A stretch of DNA of 64,000 bases from Cunninghamia lanceolata (Eukaryota > Streptophyta > Pinopsida > Cupressales > Cupressaceae), in assembly GCA_027924645.1 (NCBI GenBank), contig BSBN01000293.1:5604501-5668500 (forward strand), read 5' to 3'. The notes beneath the pieces are model-generated. The model was not told the origin of the DNA, did no database searches, and saw only the letters and a list, made by a program, of their open reading frames with translations. Positions 20,764 through 33,761 of this stretch are shown piece after piece. Position 1 is the first letter of the stretch, and each line of letters starts with the position of its first letter. Position numbers and translations under genes: made by a program.

Positions 20764-23700
20764 TATTGATGACTACAATATACAGCCTTCTAGCCCTCCT
20801 TCTAGCGCCTAAAAACTGTTGATGACTGTTTTGATGCAATCATAACAATAAGTTAAAATTCACATATAATGAACTGAAACTATACTTGAAAGATAAGAAG
20901 GAATCATTTGAGATCCAACTAATCCCAAGTCTACAATGGTTCGGTTGGTCAAGCTCAGTTGGTCAATGTGAAGCTGTAATGTTCAAGGGGCCTTACGTAG
21001 TTTAGGTTTGTTTGGTGGCTTTCTGGACTAAGAATATGCAAAGAGGTCATAGATTTCAACAAGTATTCTATTCATTTGCATAAAAGTGATACTGTGCTGC
21101 AAGTTTTAGCTGGTTTTCTTGGATTTTGTAGCTTTCTTCTTTATCTGTTTATGAAAACTGTCTACTTATGGCTCTGTTATGCATGCTTCTTCAAATTTGA
21201 GACAATTTCCTTTAGATTTCTACGTTTTCAGCTAAATAGTTCAGATGGGTTGGGAAAAGTTAGAAAGATCTAATCTATACCTCATTAATCTACCGAAGGA
21301 TCTAATTGTTTCTGTTATGCACTATGTAAATACCACAGTAATTTGATCAAATCCACAGTAAAAACCCTAAATGTAATTTCTGAGCATTTTCACAAACATA
21401 CATTTAAAATTGCAAGCTCTCAAAGAAGATATTTCAAAATACAAAGAAGGGCAGGAGAACACTCAGAAGATAGATGCAGAACTCCAGATTCTATTGTATT
21501 AGAAACGAATAGTCATACATGATTTACAATGTAGGAATGACTCTTAGTTTCATTGATCATACTACAGAGAACTTACAAGCTTTACAGATATAGTAAGGCA
21601 GCCAGACATTCCACGCATACCTTGCTGCAGACAACAGGTGACCTCCTTCTTCTACACTAAACTATGCCCAGAAAGGCTCTACAATTCTGGCAAAATCCTA
21701 AAATCCCTGTGTGTTTTCCTAGAATCCCTGTTGTAAAGTATTACAGTGTAGAGAGGCACAATATAAAGACATTCTGATTGTCCTCACTACAGCAAAAACC
21801 TAACTGAACCCCTGGTTCAAACCCCTGGTTACAGCAATAAATACAGGTGAACCAGTTCTCAAAAATATCTCTGAGCAGTGTCAAATCTGGGCGAAATATT
21901 GCCCCTTCTGAGAAGTTCCGACAGCTGGGTAATAACTTCTGTTTGTCTTTTGTGATAATACTCTCAGCTGCAACCTTCTTCTTTACTTGAATGGCCTTGA
22001 CTTTTCGCATTTCATCCCTATCTTCTTGCTCCTGAGATCAGATCTTCTTCCTCCATGAGGTCACTGTGTTGACTTTCCAGCTGCTTCCTCAACTGCAAGC
22101 CTGCAAGACAAGACAAGCAATAAGTATTTCATTTATCACATAAACAGCATGAGATTAAAATAAGCGTTTAAACCCAGGTGATTGCGCAAGATTGTGGAAA
22201 TCGGATCCAGAAAACTCTCAAAATGCGTCCAAAATGCGCTCAGACTGCTCAAGATTGATCGGGTCAACCATCGCTGACCGGGAAAATGCCTCAGGCGCCA
22301 AAAAAAACACTTTAAAATTCCACCGCCTCATTTCCCGCCCATCGGCATGACCATCGCTATCGGCGCGTCAAAAAACATGTTAGCCGACATTCACTTCATC
22401 ATCATGATATTCTGGAAATATGATGCTCTCCCTCCTGAAGGTCCAGATGACGTCATCATGATATTTCGCTTCTACATATCGGAGAAAAGAACAACATCAT
22501 CATCATCATCATGTTGAAGAAGAATACGAGGATATGAATATGATCATGCTGTTTGAGGAAAGGAAAATGATGGTGACGTCATCATGATATTCGGGCTTCA
22601 TTGAAATGCTAAGGATGACGTCATCATCATGTTCAGTTAAGATCAGGGGATAATTGTGATATCGGGTCACCTAAGGAGCATGATCAGGATGATGAATGTA
22701 ATATGACCCTTTTGCGGCCAAGGCAACCCTCTCGAAAGATCATGATGATGATGATCATCATCATATTTGCTTCTGTCGAACTTAGAATAAGACATCATCA
22801 TCATATTTCGCGAACTGGATCGTGCTTTGGGAAATATCCTGCCAAAGGGAAAATGTGATGATGATGATCATCAGGATATTTACTTCTTCATTTATTAGAT
22901 CGGGATGACGTCATCATGATATCCGGGGCCTTTGTTAAACTTAAAACATGACGTCATCATCATATTTCGCCAACCGGATCATGCTTTAGAAAATATCCTA
23001 CCGAGGGGAAAATGTGATGATGATGATCATCAGGATCTTTCAAAAGGTCTTACTTCATCGGCAGGAGGACTTCACGAAATGTCGGGTGAACAAACAAGAT
23101 CATGATGATCTTGACAACAGGACAGGATAAAATATGATGATGATGATCCTCATTGATTTATCATGATGACATAATCATCATATTTCATTTTCGGAGCACA
23201 AGGATGAGTTGAGGTCATCATGATATTTGCGCTAGGGTGATATTGTAAAATATGATCATGCTGTTTGAGGAATGAAATATCGCCCTCTTCTGAATAGATA
23301 GGGTGATTATCATGATATTGCAAAAAAGGCGATCAGGAGGATATGAACATGATGATCCTCTTTATCGAATTATGATGATGATGTCTCCATCACTTAGCGA
23401 ATTTCAGCGAATATAACCCGTGAAAGATCAGGATGATATGAAGTCGTCATCATCATCCTTTGAACTTCAGCAAATATCATGATGATGACGCTCCGATAGG
23501 ATTATAACACGCGCACGCAAATATGCCGAAGGCGGATTTTTCTAAGTCAGGGTGATCAGGATGATATTATAATATCAGGTAATGTTGAAATATCATGATG
23601 ATGAAGCGATACAAAAGACCACTTCGACAGGGAAACTTACCGTGACTTAAAGTTGATGTCATCATGATATTTGAACCTCAGGATATTATCGGGGGGGATT

Positions 23701-24263
23701 CAAATATGATGATGATGATGTTCTTCATGTAACCAAAACCGAGTTTATAACATATGACCCTCCTAAAGAAATATCATGATGCTGCATAATGCGCATAAGG
23801 CTATTTGACGGGTAAAGGGCACTACCACCTAAGATTGACGTCCGGATATTGCGACTGCATGATTTTTATCGGGTGATAGACCAAGATCATGATGATCCTG
23901 TCAACATGACTTAGGATATAAAAATATGATGATCCTCCTGCGAATATCAGGTTTGACCAAAACTTTGACCATGCATAACTTTCACATATGGACGAATTTT
24001 TAAGTGAAGTAAAAGGCAAACCTGCATGGAATTTCAAGCTCTTTCTAAATATGAGGTCATAGAAACAAAATATGAACTTTGACAAACTGACCTCATGATG
24101 ATGACCAACCTTATCCAATATCATGATGATGATGCACCTGACCTTCATTTTTACCAAACCGCCAGAAAGCAGAAAAACACAAGCAGAAGCAAAAAGCAAA
24201 ACATCAGCAGGGGTCCCTATTTTGCTAAGGAGCATAATGGGGTGTGTTGTGAACATCACAACA
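20764..24263 (-). repeat. Element B 5' LTR (right copy)
   Basis: It is a near-identical copy of 14556-18054. It starts TATTGATGAC (the left copy has TGTTGATGAC) and includes the same 53-bp extension (20764-20816). Exact TGACGTCA sites lie at 22448, 22574, 22616, 22906 and 22949; one of these is decayed to TGATGTCA in the left LTR. Confidence 0.85.
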
Positions 24264-24268
24264 GTTTC
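24264..24268. repeat. Target-site duplication of B, right copy (GTTTC)
   Basis: Directly follows the ATCACAACA end of B and matches 14551-14555. Confidence 0.9.
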
Positions 24269-25935
24269 CCAAGGATTATTTAGAATTTATTCATATTGTA
24301 TGTGAAGAACAAAGTTATCAGTTAAACCTAATTTTAAGAGTGGTCTTAACGCTAATAGTTTTGTATATGTACGATTATGTGGATATTGTTTTATACATGG
24401 GAGCTGCAAGGAAGTGCCAATAACAGAGGAGGACTTAAATGTTGATGATCAGGAGTGTAAGATGAGTAAAATCCATACCCTAAGAACACAACCAGAGATC
24501 TGTAAAAAGTGCATAGAGGATAGAGAAAGCTGTGAATTTATGCGTAAATTGGAATATAGAAATGAGGAGATTCGTATACATATTATAATACTTGTTTCAA
24601 GCTGGTTGTTCCCGTTAATGTCCTATAAACTAGTATCTTTGCTTTATGCAAGTTCTCTCAATTTAGTTAGGTAAACCTTATAAATCAATGTCCAAACTCA
24701 AAACAAATCGCAGTGTTCGGTATTTACGATACCTCTGGGTCACATTTACGGGTAATGCCGTCGTGTTGAACCAAGTACCTCAAGCCTAACATAGCTGCAA
24801 CAATGACGTTTGGGCACCATCCCTCTAAATCGTCAAGGAGTAATAAGGAACATGTCGAAGTTAAATCCGCAGGAAGGGAAAATCTCCTCGGATATCTCAT
24901 TAAAAAGTTTAACTAAAAAGAGAGGATGAATCTATTGAACTAATGATTACCAAGATGCTCATTTGGAAAACACTCCAAGCATATTATCAGAAAATAGGGT
25001 TTATTGATACATGGGTATAGATCAGGGAGGACATGTGAAATGTCAGATAGGGCAACTAGGCCGATCTAGAAATGCTATCTATCATATACTTTCACCTTGC
25101 CCTTGCAGATCATGGTGAAAGTACTAGGGAATCAAGAACAAACTTAGTCACGATAATTATCTAATTTGGCTTGGGGAAGCAAATTAGATTTCATGGGTAG
25201 ATACCTTATAGGGATTCCTCCACACTAGGTCTAACTGACAAACACCCCTTTAGGTGTTTGTGGTAGTGGACTAACTTCCGTCCTTGTTTCACCAAGTGGG
25301 TGGCAGCTGACGAAGAACTGTCTGGGGCAGGGAATAACCCTAGAAAGGGCTGGGTACCCACTCACAGTTACATCAAACATAGTGCAAAATAGAACTACAT
25401 GTTCTCATTCCCCGCGTTAGTCACATCCTAAGGAGGGGGCCTTGATCCCGTGGATACAGGGTATGTAGGCAGTCTAGATAGCGAAGGATGCCCCCAGTAC
25501 TCAGGTCACCTGGATGTAGGGTGTCCTACAATTAGCATTGTGATCTTAATCCTCTGAGTAGTGATTACTGAGTTGTGTTAACAGGAGATTGTTAAGTTAA
25601 TATTGTGCAGATAAGAAGGATACAGTTACTAGAGAAGAAGCAAGCTATCGAAAAAGAATGTAGAATGTAATGTATGACTTAAGGTATGAACTGATCCGTT
25701 GTGCTACATAATGTACCTTCTCTCGTAATGTAGTCTAGCTTCACTGGATTTAAACTTGATGATCTTTTAAGAACCTGATGATTCTAGGAAATTAAATTTC
25801 AAGTTTCATCGCATTTCTATAGCACTTCTGGAAGAATTTCACATTTCCTACATCTGCTAGATCAAAAATTTTATTAATTGGTATTTTTAAAATAGAGTTT
25901 AATTTAATTTATTTAGGACGAGTCAAGTCCTTACA
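24269..25935 (+). repeat. R1 5' LTR, second part
   Basis: It continues the LTR after the B insertion and ends GTCCTTACA. Its first 210 bp match 32579-32782 and the rest match 39479-40939. No coding region is supported. Confidence 0.8.
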
Positions 25936-25937
25936 TG

Positions 25938-25949
25938 TGGTATCAGAGC
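25938..25949 (+). promoter_or_regulatory. R1 primer-binding site (iMet type)
   Basis: TGGTATCAGAGC, two bases after the LTR end, is the usual plant sequence complementary to initiator methionine tRNA. Confidence 0.85.
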
Positions 25950-28778
25950 TTTTGGTTCGGACAGTAGGCCTGAAGGTCTGCTAACCTCAAGCATGGTCAG
26001 AATTAAGACATAAGACTAATAGTATTCCCTCTCTTGCGATCTAATGATCGTCTAGTTAATGATAAACATGGCTAGAAACATGAAAAAAAAATGATAAGGT
26101 CGTAAGTAAACCCTCCCTAGAAGGTGAAGTGGATAGTTTGATGACAGTACTGGTATGTGTAACAGGACAACAGTAATTGGGTACATGACAATCGTAAGCT
26201 TGGTGAAGTGAATATCATATTCCGTGGTGCATCGTAAACTTTTTAAAATGGCATGCCCTTTGTTGTATGGGGTCATTTGACTATTCATTTGGATTTCAAT
26301 ATAGAAGAATGATAAGGTTGTTTCAAGTTTCGTGGCAAATGCTTAATGTGACATGGAGATTATCATTGTTCTCGATGTGGTTTGAGACCATTATACGATT
26401 CAGTTATTGAGCGATAGAAGTCCACCAAGTTCTGTACTCCCCTTAGGTGGTCTTATTGTAAGGCTACATGGTTCTTGTAATGTGCAAATTTTATGAGATT
26501 GTTATATTGTTGTCTTAAAGATTTTACTTAAGTGTTAAGCCACAGTATTATATTTCTTTATTTAAATTTTGTAATGGTCCGTTTGCCTCAAGGACTTGTT
26601 CTTTGTTGACCTTGGGATGTTGCAATAGTTGTTGTCTTTGATCTTCACTTCTTCTTGGCTTGTTTTATTGAGGATTTAACTTTGACTTGTTTCACTTCAT
26701 CCTTCTTGATTGGAGGCATTTTTAATTTTACAACTGCTAGCATGTGTAGAGTACTGTGACTTCTGTAAAACTGTCATATATAGGAAGGGCCCTAGCAGGT
26801 TGTATGGGGGAGTAGGTGACTTGGGGAGATTCTCCTGTAAGGATGGGGTTGCAGATGGGACTGGTATGGGATAGTCAGAATCCATCCACCCCCTAGACCT
26901 ATGTGTCTGTTTCTTGCATATCTTCCTCTTAGAGGATAACACCTTAAACAAACGCAAGGTATGAGGAAACGTGTGAAGGGTTTCTTGAGGGGGGCCTGAA
27001 AACTATCTTTATTTCTCGGTTACTTGGCACTAAGAAGACCATGATGAAAACCCCTTGTGGGCGTCATGCATAATCCCTTCTCCATTCATTTTGTATCCCT
27101 ACACTTGGGGGCAAAACCGTATCTCCAAGTATATCCTCCATTCATCTATTGCAACCACTTGAGCAAGGACAGTTGATGTCAAAAGTGTTATATGATGAGT
27201 ACTAGAGACAGCTATTGACTTTTGAGAAACTGATGACATTCATGGACTCCTATTTTGGGAAGCTACTATCAATTTTGGGATGCTATCACTACCTTTAGAT
27301 AACAAGCCCTAAGGTGGCACTAATTGATGTGATAGTCGTGAAGAGAGATGGATGGAAAGTTTGGAAGAAGTTTTTGATAAATCAGCATGCGTGATTGCTA
27401 GAATTGTTACCTTTCACTTGAATGTTGATATGTATAATATGATATCAGAATAATGGAAGTCACTGGTACTCAGAAGAATCCCTGGGGTGGATTACTTGTA
27501 CCCGGCTTTGCCGAAACTGAGAAGTCACTAGTACTCAGAAGAATCCCCGGGGTGGATTACTTATACCCAGCTTTGCCAAAACTGAGATGTGTACAAGTTG
27601 ATATTGTGTATCCTTGGTTGACATCCTCAGCACAGTTCTTGGGCCGATACTGTGGTCTCCAGGAAGTGACTTATGGATCCGGATTGATCCCGAAGGAGTC
27701 AAAAGTCTCTTGCCAGAGCATAATGATTCCTGTCCTATTTAGCCCGGTTGGCTGTTGTGTTTACTTATCCCGTAGTGGATAGAGTATTGGTCCATTTGAC
27801 CTGGTTCCGTATGAACCTATTTGTTTGTTCTACCCAAATCAGGCAGCGATAAGGTCCGTTTGACCAGTATAGATCGTTCGGTCATTATTTTAGAGAATTA
27901 TGCAAAATCAAAGGGTGTAATTCAAAGTTGTTGGAAATAGAGAGAGAAACAGAAGACGGTTTGAAAGCATTGAAAAGGGAGAACAGTAACAGGAGACAAA
28001 GAACATATTAATCAATTAGAGAAGTCACTTGTCGCATGCAGAAAATGAAAACTTGAAATCTAAGCCTGAACCTTGTGATATTTCGAGAAGTTGCAAAAGT
28101 TTCTTTAGAAGATGAAAGTGAAGATAACAGTGTGACTGAACTGCATTTACCAGTTTGCCCAAAGGACAGAAGAGCCCGGTTGGCTATATTTTAGTATGTC
28201 CCGTTCTGGACACTTTAGCTGGAATTGGCTGTTTCCTGAGTACTCAGATTGACTAAGAGAATATAATTTTCTAATCTACAGTGGTGCATCACTACTCTTG
28301 GATTCAAGCACATGTTGGAGTAAATTTCAAATGTAACTAAAATTTTTGGATAATGATCTAGATTACCAAGGGAGATTCTATGAACCTAAATTTTCATTTA
28401 CCGCACTTAGAAAGTTGATTTATCATTGACGATGGAAATTTTAAAGTGAAATTCGGAATCGAGGATAAGTTACAAGGATATGCTCAATCAGGTTTGAAAA
28501 GTTAAAGATGTTTCTTAAACTCACAATGTCATGATAATACATGGATACTTTCTCATTTTGGAACCTAGTAGAATTTTACTTACGAACTATAACTTCAATG
28601 ATGTTTAGATGATACAGACAAGTATACTTAGATGATGCACTAGGATAGACTATTTTGTTGTGGGATGGACTATGAAGGTAGGCAAGCATACTGATAGTAA
28701 ACGATGCTTATTTCTATGGACTTTTCTATATATGTTTTAACCTTATTTCTAATATGCATTAGGACGATGCATAAATTT
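25950..28778 (+). other. R1 internal region, no recognisable genes
   Basis: I find no gag or pol motif on either strand. The longest plus frame (27453-27782) spans a 65-bp tandem duplication and shows no known domain. The minus frame 26697-26957 is likewise unsupported. The region is either a true non-coding LARD interior or a very decayed one. Confidence 0.6.
27456..27585 (+). repeat. 65-bp tandem duplication in R1 interior
   Basis: Two adjacent copies start GAAGTCACTGGTACTCAG at 27456 and GAAGTCACTAGTACTCAG at 27521. They differ by a handful of transitions. Confidence 0.85.
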
Positions 28779-28790
28779 AGGGGAGAAGGA
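28779..28790 (+). promoter_or_regulatory. R1 polypurine tract
   Basis: AGGGGAGAAGGA directly precedes the 3' LTR start TGTCACAACC, as expected for the plus-strand DNA primer. Confidence 0.8.
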
Positions 28791-28953
28791 TGTCACAACC
28801 CACATTTGAATTCTAAATATTAGAAATTGAAAAAAATAAAATAAAACATAAAATGTAGATTAATTTAAAAATACAAATAATGTGGACACCATTAAAAATT
28901 GAGGATAAGATTATTTTAATTAAGGATAAGGTTATCATTAAAATAACAAGAGA

Positions 28954-29139
28954 GTGGATGAAGCATTGTTATTAAAAAAAGAAGGTGGATGAAGCATTGT
29001 TATTAAACAAAGACAGTGGAGGGAGCATTTTCCTTAAACAAAGACAGTGGAGAAAGCATTATCAATAAATTAAAGGAGTGGAAGATGCAATAGCATTAAA
29101 AAACAAGAGTGGAAGATGCTTGGTTTTTCTATAAATTGC
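28954..29139 (+). repeat. 31-bp tandem array, second copy
   Basis: GTGGA starts at 28954, 28985, 29016, 29047, 29078 and 29109, the same exact 31-bp spacing as in the 5' LTR. TATAAATT follows at 29130-29137. Confidence 0.75.
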
Positions 29140-32100
29140 AAGGATTTGATGAAGAAGGAACATCATCTCTTGTTTGGTGGACTGGAGAAATCTGAGACAC
29201 AAATTTCTGGTTTGGGAATGTATGTATCTAGAGAAATTTACGATTCATGATCAGGAAGAAAGGATCCTCTTCTAAAGTAATGTTCATATTCAGTAATCCC
29301 TCGATGTCTGCAGGTAAGTTTCTTATATTTTAAAAATGTTTCTTACGTCCAAATGTATGTATTCTCCTAGAACGTTAGCTATTATAGTCTGCAACAAAGG
29401 TTTTAACTGTAATTATGTTTGCACGGTTTTGTTTTAAATTCTATTTTGTATATTGTCCACCAGATGAGTTCATATTTGATACTACACTTAGCATGCTTTT
29501 CCTTTGAGAAATAATGTTAAACAATTATGTGCTTCATATTGATTCATCTACCGTATTGAGTAAATGTCTTGAATCTAGAAAATACCCTGATGTCTTCATC
29601 TTCCAAGCCGATTTCTCCAACTTTGCTTGCATCTCCATGGATGACGTCAGTCTCCTACATGAAAAGTGTGTATCATTTTATAGCCTTAAATCACACCACA
29701 TGTAGAGATCTTTTCAACCTGTGCACTTCTGCATAGGTGTTGGAGAGAAGAATAGAAGTTGCTATTGTAAATACTCCAAAGCCTATATTCACGTCTGATC
29801 TACTTGTCTACTGGAGCCATCCCAATTCAAAACCCTGTCTTTAAGGTATCGTCCATACCCTGCATCGAAGCTCCCATTTTGGTACAGGCAGGGAAGATGT
29901 GGGCAAAGGCTTGGAATTTGGTTTTACACCTGCCGATTTCATTTGCTTGAAAGCCTCCAAATCTTTTCAATGATTCCATTTTATGCAAATCTGCGATATG
30001 CTTTAGGAAGTAAATTAAGTGTGAGGATGTATAAATAGATGCATATTATAATAAAGGTGGAGATTGAGAAAATGAGATGGTGGAATTGAATGAGGATTAA
30101 GTAAATTAAAGAAAAATGTGGAAGAGTGTATAATTAAATAAGAATTATAAGTTGAATATAAATATGTAATAAGAATATACATGGCAACAGAGACTTACGA
30201 TGCCAATAAAGAGATACAATGGTAGCATATATACAAAGAATTGCATTCCACTATATGACATCTCTTTAAGGCATTATGTCAAATAGTTTGCATGCATTGT
30301 CTATATATTCATGTTTTGCATAGATGTTTACAGATCATTTCCAACTATAATATCTGGGAAAAATTGCCCTACCCTTATGTTTTCTTTACCCTGTTCCTAA
30401 ACTTCAATTTGTGCACTAGCAGTGAGGATGCTGGCAAAGGTTGAGGAGTTGGTCTTTACACGATAATTACAGTAATGTCTTTGACTATACTCAACCATAC
30501 TCTTACCAAACTACTTAAGGGGAATACACAGAAGAGTAGAAACCTGACAAATAACCTGGTTTTAGAGAAGACTGATTCAGAAAGAATCATATCACATATT
30601 CATCTTGTGAAGCTTAAATGGGAAGAAACTTGCATTAATGGGTCATTGCTTTTCTTGAATTCACAATTTAATAGAAACAAGACTTTAGTTGCATTGTCTT
30701 GAGTAAATTGTAAATCTTGGAGTCCTCCAGAATGCCATTTGACATTGGATAGCATTTTGATGAAGAATAGCAAGAATTTTAGCTGGCCTAAATTTAATGC
30801 ATCCTCTCTGCTGTTTGCAGAAAAATACCAGATGTCCAAATAATTCTTTGGTGAAGAGGAAACATGCTTTGATAAGAGAATCAATTGACCTAATATTATC
30901 AGATAGAAAACAGAGTGGAAATGGACTATGCCTGTCACCAAAAGCTAAAGAAATTTCAGATAAACAGTAATAACTCTTGCTGGATGGTCGTCAATGAATT
31001 CATGTTTTGATATTTTATAATCGAAGCACAAGTCAAAGTAGATGTATGGTACCAAGTAGCTGTAGCTGAGTAAGAAGTTTCTTCCATGTATGTTTCTCTG
31101 AGTCACTAGTTATGTTGCTAGGCAATAATTCTGCAAGGGTCTAGTAAAGCAAATTTACAACAATAAAGCATCGGCATGAATAGATTACCAAGACAACGAA
31201 GCTTTCATAGAACCTATAGTTCTGACAAACTTTTGATTCAACACATAGGTAGTTTCTATGGGTAAAATAGTTGGGGATGGTGGGTTTCCATTAATAACAT
31301 GTCAGGATTCTTCATCAATAGTAGTACCATCCAAGTGCATTGCAGTAATCTAATAACTGATAACTTCTCACTTGGTCTCGGCAAGGTCCTGTATCCACTA
31401 TAGAGAAACTGTAAACCATTCTTTGTAGCTTAGGGAAGAGGACCCAGTAGTGGTGCACCCTAACTTCACACCTCTCAAAATCATATGTGACAATTTCGAA
31501 TCACTACAAAATTTTTACAGTAGCTTACTTGGAAATGCCCTTGCTTATAACTATTTATTTGTGTATCTCTTAATATTCCTAAGAGATAATTTACCATCTC
31601 GCTCATAAATAAATTTTCTCGATGTCAATAGTATTGGTGAAATTGATTTACTTCTCCATCACAAGCAATCCTTACATCATCAACAAATAGACCCTATCTA
31701 TTGTACTTGTCATTTAGGGACTTCTCATCATGTCTGTAAATGAATGAGGTGTTTGATCAAAACTAAATAACTCAATCATGTTACCAATTGTGGGGATTGA
31801 CATGAAACTGTAATTTTCACCTATGAGTTGTAATAGGTTAGATAGAATTCTCCCTATATTTTACTTAATGTGGGAATCAATTCTCATACCTTCAACTTAT
31901 ATGAGAGTTTATTTTTGAATATAGCTCTGAGTTATCTATTAGCATCAAGTGCATATGAACCATGTATTTCTTTTGAATTCTATTATGCTATAGGGTACAC
32001 TTACCACTACAATTACACTACCATAATTATTGTCATGAAGCTCTCTAAAAGTAATGTGTAGTAAGATAGTAGAGTGAGTCTCTAATTAGTAAGGGGAGGA

Positions 32101-32777
32101 GGAAAACTCATGGTCACACAAATAGCATTGGTGAAGTATGATACCATGTAAAAGTTCCCTTTGACTTGACCCTTGAAAAATATTGTTTCAATGTTGCTAT
32201 TTAATCATGTCCCTATAATTTGGAATGATCTCCTTTTCCATAATCATGGGTAGGGGAACCTAAGATGCATTCAAATCTTACTAGCATCTTTCTCACAAAC
32301 AGGTTCCATATGAAAGCTTGAGTATCCTTTCTCATTGATGTTTATGAATAATTGGGAATGTGATAGTATGAGTGAGTAAATTGGTTTGTGAATGTATGCA
32401 AAGATGTTGCATGGTTGAATCTTGTTTCTACTCTATAAATTGTGCGAATCCTAAGAATTAGATAAACAGTATTATGTGGAATTAGAATTCTAAAAATTAC
32501 TTGAGCTGCCTTGGTTTTTATCTTAATTATGAATGAGCAAGCTTGTTAAGTTGATCTGTTTTAAAGGTCATATTGTTTCCCAAGGATTATTCAGAATTTA
32601 TTCATATTGTATGTGAAGAACAAAGTTATCAGTTAAATCTAATTTTAAGAGTGGTCTTAACGCTAATAGTTTTGTATCTGTACGATTATGTGGATATTGT
32701 TTTATACATGGGAGCTGCAAGGAAGTGCCAATAATAGAGGACTTAAATGTTGACGATTAGGAGTGTAAGATGAGTAA

Positions 32778-32782
32778 AATCC
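32778..32782. repeat. Target-site duplication of C, left copy (AATCC)
   Basis: Matches 39474-39478 exactly. The uninterrupted 5' LTR of R1 has a single AATCC followed by ATACCC. Confidence 0.9.
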
Positions 32783-33602
32783 TGTTGGTCATGATGTTAG
32801 TCACAAACAAACATAGAATAAAAGTACACATTAACCTTTATTCATCTTGAAAGATATTGTGAATTCAGAGAATTTGTGATCCCAAGTCTCCGGTGATTAG
32901 GTCTTAATCATCTGACGTTACTCAGAGGTTAATGTGAGTTGCTGTTTCCATTTTGGGGCGTTACGTGAAGATTATCATCATCATGACGTTCCTGTAGAAA
33001 TTCTTTACAGAGAAGTCAAATTATGCGGTCATTTGATGAAAAGATGTAAAAATACCTCAATCTTTGCATGATATTTTCAATTGTGCATGCTTAGTATTCA
33101 AATATGCTAAATATTTGCGATTATCTACGAGATGTTTGCATATTTTGTGTTGTTTGCTTAAGATTAGCAGTTATTTGCAATTGTGATCGTGAGATGTTCT
33201 GAAATTGAAAGAAATTAAAAGAAATACTTCTAATTAAGTTGAACCTTTAGCTTTTGATCCACATACATGCTTGATACTGTCATGAGGAGAAGAAATCAAA
33301 CCATATGTTCACCAGGATATTCCACAGCTAGATACAGTTGATGCAAACTTCAGAGGATAATGAGTGAAAACAATACATGCAACATGATGAGCACTCCAAG
33401 GGAAGCAGCAAATCAAAGCACATATCTAGAATTCAAGCACAGATTACTCAAGATTTACGAAGATTTGTAATCAAAATACTCTTCCCTTTCATTAAGTATG
33501 CAAAAGACATGTACATATACAACAGCTTTGAAATAAGCCCTGAATACTTCAGCAAATAGATTTCAATTAAGTTTCGAATGTCTACAACAAGGCATTCCAC
33601 CA

Positions 33603-33612
33603 CCTTTTATAG
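33603..33612 (-). promoter_or_regulatory. Probable TATA box of element C LTR
   Basis: CTATAAAAGG on the minus strand, 150 bp after the ORF stop; same sequence and position as in A. Confidence 0.65.
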
Positions 33613-33761
33613 CATAAGGTGAGGAGGCCATTACAAAAGATCCCTGATCTTGATTTATCTATACAAATCTATGGTCATAATTTCATGACTTGTCAATTCA
33701 TACAAAATGGCACAAGTTGCCAGCTGGCAACTATCTATATTACTCATGCAAATATCCCCCT

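Larger units (their letters stand above)
14556..24263 (-). mobile_element. Element B: non-autonomous LTR retrotransposon with one intact ORF
   Basis: Two direct repeats of 3,499 and 3,500 bp flank 2,709 bp of internal DNA, with the exact duplication GTTTC outside. The minus orientation is shown by a primer-site candidate TGGCGCTAGAAGGAGGG next to the right LTR and by the internal ORF. There is no gag or pol. LTR ends and the region next to the left LTR match A, so A-type elements could supply proteins in trans (inference). The LTR pair differs by roughly 1-2% by eye, less than the other pairs here, so B is among the youngest insertions, consistent with its position inside R1. Confidence 0.85.
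28791..32782 (+). repeat. R1 3' LTR, first part
   Basis: Copy of 10758-14555 plus 24269-24478, interrupted after AATCC by element C. Scattered substitutions relative to the 5' LTR amount to a few percent by eye. Confidence 0.8.

Noticed and set aside
14556..24263. The two 3.5-kb near-identical blocks as a segmental duplication or assembly artefact
   Set aside because: The exact GTTTC duplication, TG...CA-type ends, a primer site beside the right copy and the uninterrupted empty site in the other R1 LTR fit LTRs of one insertion.
25938..25949. TGGTATCAGAGC sites as tRNA remnants
   Set aside because: They are 12-base primer sites at fixed distance from LTR ends, with no tRNA body around them.
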